The translations under genes and the position numbers were made by a program. From Duganella aceris (GTDB lineage Bacteria > Pseudomonadota > Gammaproteobacteria > Burkholderiales > Burkholderiaceae_D): a stretch of 64,000 nt of DNA. Below the pieces are notes generated by a model. That model worked only from the letters and a program-made list of their open reading frames with translations, had not been told where the DNA came from and did not search any database. Below are positions 44,574 to 53,084 of this stretch, in pieces (the stretch's first letter is position 1; each line of letters opens with the position of its first letter). Location of the stretch: contig NZ_JAADJT010000003.1 of assembly GCF_011090165.1 (NCBI RefSeq), positions 124,001 through 188,000 on the forward strand. The letters are read 5' to 3'.

Positions 44574-45983
44574 TTAAATATTTTTGGCTTTTCTGAACGA
44601 CAGGAAAAATACCGTGCTCGCCCCCGGCTCGCTCTCCACCCAAATATTGCCACCATGCAACTCCATGATGGCGCGCACGATCGACAGGCCGAGACCGGCC
44701 GAGTGGCCGTGGTCGGAGCGGGCGGCGTCGGCGCGGTAGTAGCGGTTGAAGATGTGCGGCAGGTGCTCCGGCGCGATGCCGGCGCCGGTGTTGCTGACCG
44801 CCAGTTCGACGCCCTGGTCGCTCTCGCGCGCGGACAGGTGCACGGTGCCGCCGGCCGGCGTGTGACGGATCGCGTTCGAGACCAGGTTGTTGACCGCCCG
44901 CTGCAACAGCACCGGGTCGATCTCCGCCTGCAACGGCGGCGACTCCACCGTGAAGCGCACGCCGACGTCGTCGGCCAGGATGTCGAAATAGTCGTGGATG
45001 CGCTGCAGTTCGGCGCGCAGGTCCAGCGTCTCGCGCTTCAGTGCCAGCTGCGCATTGTCGACCCGCGCCAGGAACAGCGTGTTCTCGATCATGCGCGCCA
45101 GCCGTTCGTACTCCTCGGAGTTGGACGCCAGCAGCGTTTGATACTCCTCCGCCGTGCGCGGGCGCGACAAGGCCACCTGGGTTTCCACCATCAGCGTGCT
45201 GACCGGCGTGCGCATGTCGTGCGCCAGGTCGGCGGCGAAGCCGGACAGGCGCTGCACGCCGTCCTCCAGCCGGTCCAGCATGGCGTTGAAGGCGGCGCCC
45301 ATTTCGCGCAGCTCGACCGGCGCGTCCTGCAGCGACAGCCGCGTGTTCAGCCGGCTGGCGGTGATGTCGTTGGCCTTGCCGATCACGGAGCGCAGCTGGC
45401 GCATGCTGTGGCGCACGATGGCATAGCCCAGCAAGGTGGCCAGCACCGCGCCGACGCCCAGCGCCAGCAGCATGTCGCTGCCGTAGCCGCGCAGGATCCG
45501 CAACCGGTCCGACTTCTCGCGCGCCAGCGTGATCTGCAGCGGCTCGCCGGTGCCCACCAGCCCGACCGCGCGCACCATGCGCCCGCTGCCCATCGCCGGC
45601 ACCCAGTCGTGGATGTCGTCCAGCGTCAGCACCCGCTGCGGCGGCACGCTTTCCACCTGCGGCAGAGGGCGCGACGTGGCCGAGGTGCGCAGCAGCTGCT
45701 TGCCGTCCGGCGCCTCCACCTTCAGCATGAAATCGTTGTGGCCGAACAGCGTGTCGGTCAGCGGCCGCGCGTCGTTGACGATGGCTTGCGGCGACGGCAG
45801 TTCGGACAGGATGCGGCGGATCTGGGTCGCCTTGCCGACCAATTCGACATCGTCGCGATACGACATCTGCCGCGCCAGCGATTGATACAGATAGGTGCCG
45901 ACCACCAGGAAGCTCGCCACCGACACCGCCGACAGCAGCAGCGCCACCCGCAGCGTCAGCGACAGCGGCCCAAGGCGCGACAT
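44574..45983 (-). CDS. Heavy-metal-type sensor histidine kinase (CusS-like)
   Basis: The 469-residue kinase has two transmembrane helices (about 13-33 and 171-190) around a periplasmic domain of 137 residues. A HAMP linker (about 191-245), a dimerisation domain with His255 in ADLAHDMRTPVSTL, and an ATPase domain with NNLVSNAIRHTPAGG, the G1 region and GHSAGLGLSIVRAIMELHGG follow. The layout is that of CusS/IrlS metal sensors. The start at 45983 overlaps the regulator stop by one base (TGATG). The sensed metal (copper or silver is likely) is inferred from the divergent CzcE-like and DUF305 genes. Confidence 0.92.
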   Translation of the reverse strand: MSRLGPLSLTLRVALLLSAVSVASFLVVGTYLYQSLARQMSYRDDVELVGKATQIRRILSELPSPQAIVNDARPLTDTLFGHNDFMLKVEAPDGKQLLRTSATSRPLPQVESVPPQRVLTLDDIHDWVPAMGSGRMVRAVGLVGTGEPLQITLAREKSDRLRILRGYGSDMLLALGVGAVLATLLGYAIVRHSMRQLRSVIGKANDITASRLNTRLSLQDAPVELREMGAAFNAMLDRLEDGVQRLSGFAADLAHDMRTPVSTLMVETQVALSRPRTAEEYQTLLASNSEEYERLARMIENTLFLARVDNAQLALKRETLDLRAELQRIHDYFDILADDVGVRFTVESPPLQAEIDPVLLQRAVNNLVSNAIRHTPAGGTVHLSARESDQGVELAVSNTGAGIAPEHLPHIFNRYYRADAARSDHGHSAGLGLSIVRAIMELHGGNIWVESEPGASTVFFLSFRKAKNI

Positions 45984-46654
45984 CACGGCCGCTCCTCCAG
46001 CAGATAGCCCATGCCGCGCACGGTCTGTATCAGCTTGACGCTGTAGGGATCGTCGATCTTGGCGCGCAGGCGGCGGATCGCGACGTCGACCACGTTGGTG
46101 TCCGAGTCGAAGTTCATGTCCCACACCATCGACGCGATCTGCGTGCGCGACAGCACCTCGCCCTGGCGCTTGGCCAGCAGGTGCAGCAGCGCGAATTCCT
46201 TGGCCGTCAGCTCGATGCGGTTGGCCTGGCGCGTGACGCGGCGGCGCAGCACGTCGATCTCCAGGTCGGCCAGGCGGATCACTTCGGCCTCGCGCACCGG
46301 GCCGCGCCGCATCAGCGTCTTGACGCGGGCCAGCAGCTCGGCGAAGGCGAAGGGCTTGACCAGGTAGTCGTCGGCGCCCAGTTCCAGGCCCTTGACGCGG
46401 TCGACCACGTCGTCGCGCGCGGTCAGGAACAGCACCGGGGTCTGCTTGCGCTCGCGCAGCCTGGCCAGCACCGACCAGCCGTCCAGCTGCGGCAGCATCA
46501 CGTCCAGCACGATCAACTCGTAGTCGTGTTCCAGCGCCAGCGCCAGTCCGTCGACGCCGTTGCGCGCCAGGTCGGCCACGTAGCCGGATTCCTGCAGGCC
46601 CTTGACCAGATAATCGCCCGCTTTGGGTTCGTCCTCTACAACCAGTATTTTCAT
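45983..46654 (-). CDS. OmpR-family heavy-metal response regulator (CusR-like)
   Basis: The 223-residue regulator has a receiver domain with Asp51 ([13 protein letters not shown]) and Lys in [10 protein letters not shown], and an OmpR winged helix ending [41 protein letters not shown] is typical of CusR/CopR/IrlR. ATG at 46654 is preferred over 46675 because homology starts at MKILVVEDE and a GGAGA site precedes it. A CusR-like box is 49 bases upstream and is shared with the divergent operon. Confidence 0.95.
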   Translation of the reverse strand: MKILVVEDEPKAGDYLVKGLQESGYVADLARNGVDGLALALEHDYELIVLDVMLPQLDGWSVLARLRERKQTPVLFLTARDDVVDRVKGLELGADDYLVKPFAFAELLARVKTLMRRGPVREAEVIRLADLEIDVLRRRVTRQANRIELTAKEFALLHLLAKRQGEVLSRTQIASMVWDMNFDSDTNVVDVAIRRLRAKIDDPYSVKLIQTVRGMGYLLEERP

Positions 46655-46702
46655 GATGTTCTCCAGATGCCGCAATTGTCGGCCTTTTGCATGCCGGGTT
46701 GG

Positions 46703-46720
46703 ATTACAAATCTGTCATTT
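46703..46720. promoter_or_regulatory. CusR/CopR-type box between divergent metal operons
   Basis: ATTACAAATCTGTCATTT resembles the CusR-box pattern ATGACAA-N2-TTGTCATTT, differing at two fixed positions. It is 49 bases from the regulator start and 73 bases from the CzcE-like start. Two further GTCA repeats (46725-46728 and 46736-46739) follow on the same strand. Confidence 0.7.
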
Positions 46721-46792
46721 GAGCGTCATCTTCCTGTCAGCGCCGGCTCTCTACACTGGCCTCATCGTCACTCACCACTGAAAGGAAACATC

Positions 46793-47122
46793 ATGTTCAA
46801 CATCATCCGCACCGCCATCGTCGCCGCCGCCATCGCCACCACCGCCGGTGGCGCTTTCGCCGCCAGCAACACCAAGGAATTCGGCATGGCCGCCAACGCC
46901 GACAGCGCCGACCGCCACGTCGTCATCCAGCCGGGCGCGAAGTGGGTCAACGTCAACGACGGCGACACCGTCGAATTCAATGTCGAAGGCAAGAGCTTCA
47001 CCTGGCATTTTGACACGCTGCACGGTGAAAGCGCGTTCGAGCTGTCGAAAATCGCACCGCAAGGCGTCGACGCCGGCAAGGTGACGGTCTACGTCGGCGC
47101 CAACCCGCTCTACCGCGGCTAA
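46793..47122 (+). CDS. CzcE-like small periplasmic protein
   Basis: The 109-residue protein has a signal peptide (MFNIIRTAIVAAAIATTAGGAFA, cleavage after AFA) and a beta-rich mature part (HVVIQPGAKWVNVNDGDTVEFNVEGKSFTWHFDTLHGESAFELSKIAPQGV). This resembles the CzcE family of copper-binding periplasmic proteins from Cupriavidus. The candidate metal ligands are the histidines in TWHFDTLHG and RHVVI. The ATG at 46793 has an AAAGGAAA site. It opens the plus-strand operon opposite the CusRS-like pair, with the CusR-like box between them. Confidence 0.85.
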   Translation: MFNIIRTAIVAAAIATTAGGAFAASNTKEFGMAANADSADRHVVIQPGAKWVNVNDGDTVEFNVEGKSFTWHFDTLHGESAFELSKIAPQGVDAGKVTVYVGANPLYRG

Positions 47123-47126
47123 GCCG

Positions 47127-47540
47127 GTGGCAGCGATACGGCGCATCGCCGCCGGCTGCACCCTGGCGCTAGCCGCGTTGTCGGCCGGCGCGCAGGAACA
47201 CCATCATCATGGCGAGGCCGCCGACGCTGCGGCGACCGGCGCGCCGCCGGTGTTCGTCGCCAGCACCGCCAAGCCCTTCGGCGCGCTGATGGACGACGCC
47301 ATGGCCGTCATGGACGCCGGCATGAGGCAGGCGCCGATGAACGGCGTCAGCGAGCATGACTTCGTCACCATGATGATGCCGCACCACCAGGGCGCGGTGG
47401 ACATGGCCAAGGCCATGCTGCTCTACACCCAGGACCCGGAAATCCGCAATCTGGCGCTCGGCATCATCGCCGAACAGCAGAACGAGATCAAGGTGATGCA
47501 GGCCTGGCTGCAACGAAACCAAAAGGAGATACCCAAATGA
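47127..47540 (+). CDS. Exported DUF305 protein
   Basis: The 137-residue protein has a signal peptide (to about 22, ending SAGA) followed by QEHHHHGEAADAAA, a histidine cluster at the mature N-terminus. The DUF305 helical domain carries HDFVTMMMPHHQGAVDMAKAMLL. The Met/His-rich motif suggests copper or silver binding. The start is GTG at 47127, four bases after the upstream stop, with no clear ribosome site, so coupling is likely. The function of DUF305 proteins is not established; ferritin-like helices have been proposed. Confidence 0.88.
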   Translation: MAAIRRIAAGCTLALAALSAGAQEHHHHGEAADAAATGAPPVFVASTAKPFGALMDDAMAVMDAGMRQAPMNGVSEHDFVTMMMPHHQGAVDMAKAMLLYTQDPEIRNLALGIIAEQQNEIKVMQAWLQRNQKEIPK

Positions 47541-48907
47541 AGACTATCGCCACCATGGCGATCGGCACGCTGCTGTCGGCTTCCGCCGTCGCCGCGCCGT
47601 CGCCGCTGGACCGCGTTTATACGGCCGACCAGAACACCAATACCATCTCCGTTTTCAGCCCGGCTAGCAATACGCTGCTGGGCCAGATCAAGCTGGGCAA
47701 CCAGCGGCCGGACGTGTTGTCGCCGCTGTATCGCGGCGAGATCAATGTGCATGGGCTGGGCTTCTCGCCCGATCACAAGACGCTGATCGCCATCTCCAAC
47801 GGCTCCAACTCGGTGACCTTCATCGACACCGACACCAACAAGGTCAAAGGAAAGACCTACGTCGGCCGTTCGCCGCACGAAGGCTTCTTCAGCGCCGACG
47901 GCAAGGAAGTGTGGGTGGTGGTGCGCGGCGAGGACTACATCTCGGTGATCGATCCGGTCAGCTTTAAGGAAACGCGCCGCATCCAGACCGAAGTCGGGCC
48001 GGGCATGGTGCAGTTCCATCCGAACGGCAAGCTGGCGTTCGTGGTGTCCAGCTTCACCCCGACGGTGGACGTGATCGACGTCGCGTCGCACACGATCGTC
48101 AAGCGCATCGGCGTGGTCAGTCCGTTTTCGCCGTTCCTGCAATTCACGCCGGACTTCAGCGAAGTGTGGATGACGCACAAGGATGTCGGCAAGGTGACGC
48201 GCATCAGCACCACCACGCTGGAAGTCACCGGCGTGATCGACACCGGCTTCATCACCAATCACCTGGCCTTCGCCACCGTGGGCGGCAAGGTGCTGGCGTA
48301 TGTGACGGTCGGCGGCGAGAACCTGGTCAAGGTGTACAGCACCGGCAAGGAGGCCAGGCTGCTGGCGACCATCGCCACCGGCGCGCTGCCGCACGGGATC
48401 TGGACCTCGGACGACAGCAGCCGCATCTATGTTGGCCTGGAGAACGGCGACGGCGTGCAGGTGATCGATCCGGCCACCAACAAGATCGTCGCCACCATGC
48501 CGGGCGGGCAAGCGCCGCAGGCCCTGGTGTATTTGTCGAAGGTGGCCGCGTCGGCGGACGACCGGGCCAACCTGGTGCCGCGCGTGAATCAGGATTCGCA
48601 CAACATCCCGTTGAAGGCGGTCGGCGGCGAAGGCAGGGGCTTTGTCGTGGTGCGCAACCTGGGGGTGGTGGATGCGATGGAAGCGTTCTTGTACAAGCTG
48701 AAGCCGGAGACCGCGTACAACATCTACGTCAGCAGCCAGGCGGCGCCGGTGGGCAGCTTCCGCACCGACGCCAAGGGCATGGCCAACGGCACCATGATCG
48801 GACCGGTGCGCGCGGCGGCGGCGAGCGACGCGGCCGTCAAGATGGACAACATCAGCGTCAAGCAAGTCGGCACGGATGACGCGGTGTTGGTCGGCGCCGC
48901 GCCGTAA
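47537..48907 (+). CDS. Exported YncE-like beta-propeller protein
   Basis: The 456-residue protein has a signal peptide (about 1-19, ending AVAA) and a seven-bladed-propeller pattern of repeats (VYTADQNTNTISVFSPASNTLLG, SVTFIDTDTNKVKGKTYVG, DYISVIDPVSFKETRRIQ, PTVDVIDVASHTIVKRIG). A C-terminal beta domain (from about 370) follows. Related proteins are extracellular or periplasmic beta-propellers found with metal-responsive genes. The ATG overlaps the DUF305 stop by four bases (ATGA). It is the last gene of the CzcE-like operon and is followed by a palindrome that may end transcription. Confidence 0.88.
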   Translation: MKTIATMAIGTLLSASAVAAPSPLDRVYTADQNTNTISVFSPASNTLLGQIKLGNQRPDVLSPLYRGEINVHGLGFSPDHKTLIAISNGSNSVTFIDTDTNKVKGKTYVGRSPHEGFFSADGKEVWVVVRGEDYISVIDPVSFKETRRIQTEVGPGMVQFHPNGKLAFVVSSFTPTVDVIDVASHTIVKRIGVVSPFSPFLQFTPDFSEVWMTHKDVGKVTRISTTTLEVTGVIDTGFITNHLAFATVGGKVLAYVTVGGENLVKVYSTGKEARLLATIATGALPHGIWTSDDSSRIYVGLENGDGVQVIDPATNKIVATMPGGQAPQALVYLSKVAASADDRANLVPRVNQDSHNIPLKAVGGEGRGFVVVRNLGVVDAMEAFLYKLKPETAYNIYVSSQAAPVGSFRTDAKGMANGTMIGPVRAAAASDAAVKMDNISVKQVGTDDAVLVGAAP

Positions 48908-48922
48908 CCCGCACGGCCATGC

Positions 48923-48952
48923 AGGGTCAGACCCCATACGGGGTCTGACCCT
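48923..48952. repeat. 30-bp palindrome, AGGGTCAGACCCC family
   Basis: AGGGTCAGACCCC (48923-48935) and GGGGTCTGACCCT (48940-48952) flank an ATAC loop. It lies 16 bases after the propeller stop codon, between it and a convergent hydrolase gene. It differs from the 3652 copy only at the outermost base pair and in the loop. Confidence 0.88.
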
Positions 48953-49035
48953 TAAGTGGTAACGCAGGCGTATCGCTAAAGGTTGCGGGGTAAAAGGCCG
49001 CGCCATCCCAGCGCGGCCGACGAATGGACCCGAAA

Positions 49036-49779
49036 TTACTTCACCGCCCTGGCGGCTTCCAGGATCAGGTTCGCAATCTCATCGGGATGCGAGATCATCG
49101 ACACATGGCTCGATTGCAGCTCGATGGTCTTGGCGCCCATGCGCTTGGCCAGGAAGCGCTCCAGTTCCGGCGACGTGGTGCGGTCATTGGCCGACACCGC
49201 GTAATAAGTCGGCTTGACCTTCCAGGCCGCCTGCGTGGTGCGGCTGGCGAACAGCGTCTGCGAGATCCGTCCCTGCCCCGCGTACAGCACGAGCGCCTTG
49301 ACCGGATCGACATCGCCGGCGAAGTCGCGCACGAAAGCCGCTTCGCTCAGCTGCGCGAAACCGTCGGCCGACTTGACCAAGCCTGCCGCCGCCGGCGCCG
49401 CCGGGAAGGTCGCCGCCAGCGCGGCGTAGTCCTCGCCGGCATCCGGCGCCCGCGCCGCCACATACACCAGCGCACCGACTTTTGGATCGGTGCCGGTCTC
49501 GCTGATCACGGTGCCGGCCCACGAATGGCCGACCAACACGGTCGGGCCGTCCTGCAGCGCCAGGACGCGGCGCGTGGCATCGGCATCATCCGCCAGCGAA
49601 GTAAGGGGATTTTGCACCGAGGTCACGTGCATGCCGGCCTTTTGCAGGCGAGCGATGACATCGTTCCAGCCGGAGCCGTCGGCGTAGGCGCCGTGCACCA
49701 GCACGACGTTGGTGGCGGCGGCCGAAGCAAAGCCGGAGAACAGCGTGGCGACCACGCCGGCGAGCAGAAGTTTTTTCAT
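49036..49779 (-). CDS. Exported alpha/beta hydrolase (esterase-like)
   Basis: The 247-residue hydrolase has a signal peptide (about 1-20, FSGFASAAA) and an alpha/beta core. VVLVHGAYADGSGW forms the oxyanion loop, the nucleophile Ser lies in VLVGHSWAGTVI, and the catalytic His is in SSHVSMISHP near the C-terminus. It resembles EstC/salicylate-esterase-like small hydrolases. Substrate is unknown. The gene lies next to a second exported hydrolase on the same strand, 87 bases apart. Confidence 0.9.
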   Translation of the reverse strand: MKKLLLAGVVATLFSGFASAAATNVVLVHGAYADGSGWNDVIARLQKAGMHVTSVQNPLTSLADDADATRRVLALQDGPTVLVGHSWAGTVISETGTDPKVGALVYVAARAPDAGEDYAALAATFPAAPAAAGLVKSADGFAQLSEAAFVRDFAGDVDPVKALVLYAGQGRISQTLFASRTTQAAWKVKPTYYAVSANDRTTSPELERFLAKRMGAKTIELQSSHVSMISHPDEIANLILEAARAVK

Positions 49780-49866
49780 GATGAGGTCCTTGGGGGTGAG
49801 AGATGATTCCAGTATAGAAATCCATCCCTGTCCCGAAGATGACGCCGAGATTACAAACGGATTACA

Positions 49867-50766
49867 TTAGTTCAGGAACTGCACCAGCGCCGGCACCACT
49901 TGTTCCGGCGCTTCGTCGATCAGCCAATGGCCCGAGCCCTTGATGATGGTGCTCTGCACATTGGTGGCGACCGAGCCGATCTGCTTGCCGAGGAACTCGC
50001 CGGCCGAATATTCGCCGGCCAGGGTCAGCACCGGCATGGTCAGCTTGGTCTTCGACATCGGGCCGAAGTCGGCGGCGTCGCGTTCGAAGTCGCTGAAGTA
50101 GGCGAAGCCGGCGCGCATCGCGCCTGGTTGCGCATAGGCCGCTGCGTAGATCTTGCGATCGGCTTCCTTCACCGACTTGGTCTTGTCGGCCGAGAAGTCG
50201 TTCCAGAAGTGTTCGAAGTAGATGCGTTCGCGACCCTGCACCAGCGCCAGCGGGGTTTCGCCGTAGAAGTGGAAGTGCCACACGGCCTTGGCCGGGAAGG
50301 CGTTGCGCCAGTCGCCGATACCGGGCACGAAGGCGTCCATGAACACCACGCGGCTGGTGTCGGCCGGGAATTGCGCGGCGTAGCCGTAGGCGACCATCAG
50401 GCCGATGTCGTGGCCGACGACGGCGGCCGGTTCCTTGCTGATGGTCTTGACCAGTTCATGGATATCGGTGGCCATGGTTTTCTTGTCGTAGCCGGATGCG
50501 GGCTTTTCGGAGTCGCCGTTGCCGCGCATGTCGGGCACGATGACGGTGTGGTTCTTCACCAGCTCGGCCATGGCCGGGCCCCACATATGGCCGGTCTGCG
50601 CATAACCGTGCAGCAGCACGACCGGGCTGCCCTTGCCGCCGACCTGGTAATGCAGCTTGACGCCATTGACTTGCGCATACTGATCGGTGAAGCCCTCTGG
50701 GGCGGCGGAAGCGAAGCCGCCAGCCAGTGCCAAGGTGGTTGCTGCGACGATTTTAGTGAAGTTCAT
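49867..50766 (-). CDS. Exported alpha/beta hydrolase, epoxide-hydrolase/dehalogenase-like
   Basis: The 299-residue protein has a signal peptide (to about 22, GGFASAA) and an alpha/beta fold with HGYAQTGHMW and DMRGNGDSEKP. The nucleophile is Asp120 in VVGHDIGLMVAYGYAA, which places it with epoxide hydrolases and haloalkane/haloacetate dehalogenases. The His of the triad is in KGSGHWLIDEAP. ATG at 50766 has a GAGGAGC site; an in-frame ATG at 50856 is less likely. It is divergent from the MerR gene. Natural substrate is not evident. Confidence 0.92.
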   Translation of the reverse strand: MNFTKIVAATTLALAGGFASAAPEGFTDQYAQVNGVKLHYQVGGKGSPVVLLHGYAQTGHMWGPAMAELVKNHTVIVPDMRGNGDSEKPASGYDKKTMATDIHELVKTISKEPAAVVGHDIGLMVAYGYAAQFPADTSRVVFMDAFVPGIGDWRNAFPAKAVWHFHFYGETPLALVQGRERIYFEHFWNDFSADKTKSVKEADRKIYAAAYAQPGAMRAGFAYFSDFERDAADFGPMSKTKLTMPVLTLAGEYSAGEFLGKQIGSVATNVQSTIIKGSGHWLIDEAPEQVVPALVQFLN

Positions 50767-50902
50767 GATGTGCTCCTCGAAGTGGTTGGTTGATGCATCC
50801 ACTATATGATTCACACTTACATCCATCAATACGCCAATCCAGCACGATAAATTCATTTTTTATGAATTATGTCACACGAGGATAATCCGGCGCGTCTATA
50901 GC

Positions 50903-50935
50903 TTGACATTGCCACTAGTGGCAAACCCCGAGAAT
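50903..50935 (+). promoter_or_regulatory. MerR-type promoter with 16-bp palindromic operator
   Basis: A -35-like TTGACA (50903-50908) is followed directly by TTGCCACTAGTGGCAA (50909-50924), a perfect palindrome, and then GAGAAT (50930-50935) as a possible -10. The spacer is about 21 bases, longer than 17, as expected for a MerR-activated promoter. It lies just before the MerR gene. Confidence 0.8.
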
Positions 50936-50955
50936 GCAGCGATGGAGCACTGGAT

Positions 50956-51318
50956 ATGCAGATAGGTCAACTGGCGCGCGCGGCGGAGACAAGTCCCCGG
51001 CTGCTGCGGCACTACGAACAGCAGGGATTGATCCGCTCGCGGCGGCTGCCGAACGGCTACCGCGACTACCCGCCCGACACCGTCGACCTGGTGCGCTGGG
51101 TGCGCGAGCTGCTCGATTGCGGTTTCAGCACGCGCCAGATCCAGGGCTTCATCCATTGCTTCGGCCACGAACAGGCCGATGCCGATCAATGCGCCGCCGG
51201 CCTGGCCCAGTACCGCGACAAGCTGCGGGAACTCGACCAGCTGGTGGCCGTGCTGACCGAGCGCCGGCGGCGGCTCGCCGCCCGCATGGCGCAGGTGTTC
51301 GGTCCCCTCACTTCTTAA
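50956..51318 (+). CDS. MerR-family transcriptional regulator
   Basis: The 120-residue regulator has the MerR helix-turn-helix and wing (MQIGQLARAAETSPRLLRHYEQQGLIRSRRLPNGYRDY) and a coiled coil (YRDKLRELDQLVAVLTERRRRL). Cysteines are at about 56, 74 and 82, so metal or redox sensing is possible; no classical MerR mercury site is recognised. Its own promoter carries a palindrome in the spacer. The next gene, an SDR oxidoreductase, follows after 17 bases and is the likely target. Confidence 0.93.
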   Translation: MQIGQLARAAETSPRLLRHYEQQGLIRSRRLPNGYRDYPPDTVDLVRWVRELLDCGFSTRQIQGFIHCFGHEQADADQCAAGLAQYRDKLRELDQLVAVLTERRRRLAARMAQVFGPLTS

Positions 51319-51335
51319 CCATCTCGGAGCATCAC

Positions 51336-52088
51336 ATGCAAAACTTTAACGACAAAGTCATCCTCATCACCGGCGGCGGCGCCGGCATCGGCCGCGCGGC
51401 GGCGCGACAGTTCGCGGCGCTGGGCGCGCGCGTCGTGGTCACCGGCCGCCGCGAAGAAGCGTTGAAGGCGCTGGCGGACCAGATTCCCGGCATCGACTAC
51501 GTGGTGGCCGACGCCGCCTCGGCCGACGATGCCGCCGCCACCGTGCAAACGGTGATCGCGCGCCACGGCCGGCTCGACGCGCTGGTCAACAACGCCGGCG
51601 GCGGCGCCATCCTGCCGCTGGCCGACGCCAACGTCGAACGCATCCGCGACATCTTCGCCGTCAACGTCATCGGCCCGTCGCTGCTGGCCACCGCCGCGCT
51701 GCCGCACCTGAAGGCGACGCGCGGCGCCATCGTCAACATCTCCAGCACCTTCGGCCACAAGGCGGCGCCGGCGCTGTCGCACTACGCCGCCAGCAAGGCT
51801 GCGCTGGAGCACATGACGCGCTGCTGGGCGCTGGAACTGGCCGCCGACGGCGTCCGCGTCAACGCGGTGGCCGCCGGTCCGACCGAAACCGAATTCCTGA
51901 CCGAGCGCATGCAACTGTCGGCCGAGCAAGTCGAACACGTGAAACAACAGGAACGCGGCCGCATACCGCTCGGCCGGCGCGGCGTGCCGGAGGACGTGGC
52001 GCCGTGGATCGTCGCGCTGGCGGGCGCCGACGCGGCCTGGCTCACCGGCCAGGTCATCACCGTCGACGGCGGCCTGAACGCCAGCTGA
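51336..52088 (+). CDS. SDR-family oxidoreductase
   Basis: The 250-residue enzyme has the Rossmann motif ITGGGAGIGRAAARQF, NNAGGGA, and the catalytic Ser/Tyr/Lys region (VNISSTFGHK, HYAASKAALEH). RVNAVAAGPTETEFL and a C-terminal VDGGLNAS are also typical. It is a classical NAD(P)-dependent short-chain dehydrogenase. A CGGAG site precedes ATG at 51336. It lies between the MerR gene and, convergently, the ECF41 sigma gene, whose group commonly regulates oxidoreductases. Confidence 0.93.
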   Translation: MQNFNDKVILITGGGAGIGRAAARQFAALGARVVVTGRREEALKALADQIPGIDYVVADAASADDAAATVQTVIARHGRLDALVNNAGGGAILPLADANVERIRDIFAVNVIGPSLLATAALPHLKATRGAIVNISSTFGHKAAPALSHYAASKAALEHMTRCWALELAADGVRVNAVAAGPTETEFLTERMQLSAEQVEHVKQQERGRIPLGRRGVPEDVAPWIVALAGADAAWLTGQVITVDGGLNAS

Positions 52089-52090
52089 AC

Positions 52091-52990
52091 TCAGTCCGGC
52101 GAGGCCGGCACGTTGCGCAGTTTGTCCGGATTGCGCACGATGTAGACGGCGGCGATCTTGCCATCGGCGAAGTCGAACGACTGCGCCGATTCGATCTTGC
52201 CGTCGACATAGCGCAGCAACCCCGGCGCGCCGTTAATGGTGGCCATGCGGTACTGCACCCGGCGCGGGAAGGCATGCTCTAACGCCCAGTAGAAGACGCC
52301 GGCGATGCGCCCGGCGCCGCGCAGGATCCGCAGGAAGGAATTGACCTTGCCGCCGCCGTCGGCGACCACCGCGACGTCCGGCGCCAGGAAGCGCTTCATC
52401 GCCTCGCGGTCGGCCACCGACGCCGCCTGCATGAATTTCGCCAGCAACTCGCGATGGCTTTCGGCCGGCACTTCGAAGCGCGGCTGCTCCAGCTTGACCC
52501 GCTCGACGGCGCGATGCACCATCTGCCGGCAACTGGCCTCCGAGCGGCCCAGCGTGGCCGCGATATCGGGATAATCCTCATCGAACACCTGGCGCAACAG
52601 GAAGGCCGCGCGCTCCTCCGGCGCCAGCCGCTCCAGCACCCACAGGATCGCCACCGACACATCGCTGGCCTGCTCGGCTGCCGACTCCGGCGTATGCTCC
52701 TCGGACGCCAATTCCACCAGCGGCTCCGGCAACCAGTTGCCGGTATAGCTGGCGCGCTCGTTCTGGCGCGCGCGCAGGCGGTCGATCGCCAAGCGCGTGG
52801 TCACCGTCACCAGCCACGCGGTCTCCGACTGCAAGGCCGCGTGATCGGCCTCGCGCCAGCGCAGCCACGCATCCTGCACCACATCCTCGGCGTCGGCGCG
52901 CATGCCCAGCATGCGGTAGGCGATCGAGAACAGGCGCGGGCGCGCCGCGACAAAGGGTTGATCGGATAACGGAAAAGCCAGTGTGTTCAT
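52091..52990 (-). CDS. ECF RNA polymerase sigma factor, ECF41 (SigJ) type
   Basis: The 299-residue sigma factor has sigma-2 (RPRLFSIAYRMLGMRADAEDVVQDAWLRW) and sigma-4 (LAPEERAAFLLRQVFDEDYPDIAATLGRSEASCRQMVHRAVERV). A SnoaL-like C-terminal domain (about 175-299) contains the NPDKL signature (IVRNPDKLRNVP), and the linker contains WLPEPL. These are the defining features of ECF41, where the C-terminal domain modulates activity without an anti-sigma factor. ATG at 52990 has a GAGG site. ECF41 targets usually include a nearby oxidoreductase; the SDR gene is the obvious candidate here. Confidence 0.94.
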   Translation of the reverse strand: MNTLAFPLSDQPFVAARPRLFSIAYRMLGMRADAEDVVQDAWLRWREADHAALQSETAWLVTVTTRLAIDRLRARQNERASYTGNWLPEPLVELASEEHTPESAAEQASDVSVAILWVLERLAPEERAAFLLRQVFDEDYPDIAATLGRSEASCRQMVHRAVERVKLEQPRFEVPAESHRELLAKFMQAASVADREAMKRFLAPDVAVVADGGGKVNSFLRILRGAGRIAGVFYWALEHAFPRRVQYRMATINGAPGLLRYVDGKIESAQSFDFADGKIAAVYIVRNPDKLRNVPASPD

Positions 52991-53084
52991 AACATATACC
53001 TCGTAAGGGAGACGCCCAGTCGCCAGCAGAGCCGCTTCATCCAGCGTATACTCTTTCACTTGCCGCAACGATGTTCCCGTAGAC

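Noticed and set aside
43649..44596. A 315-codon plus-strand frame opposite the YCII and VOC genes
   Set aside because: It overlaps two genes with strong ribosome sites and family motifs, and its product resembles no family.
47127..47540. A ferritin-like or spore-coat identity for the DUF305 protein
   Set aside because: DUF305 is supported, but no ferroxidase ligand set can be assigned from sequence alone.
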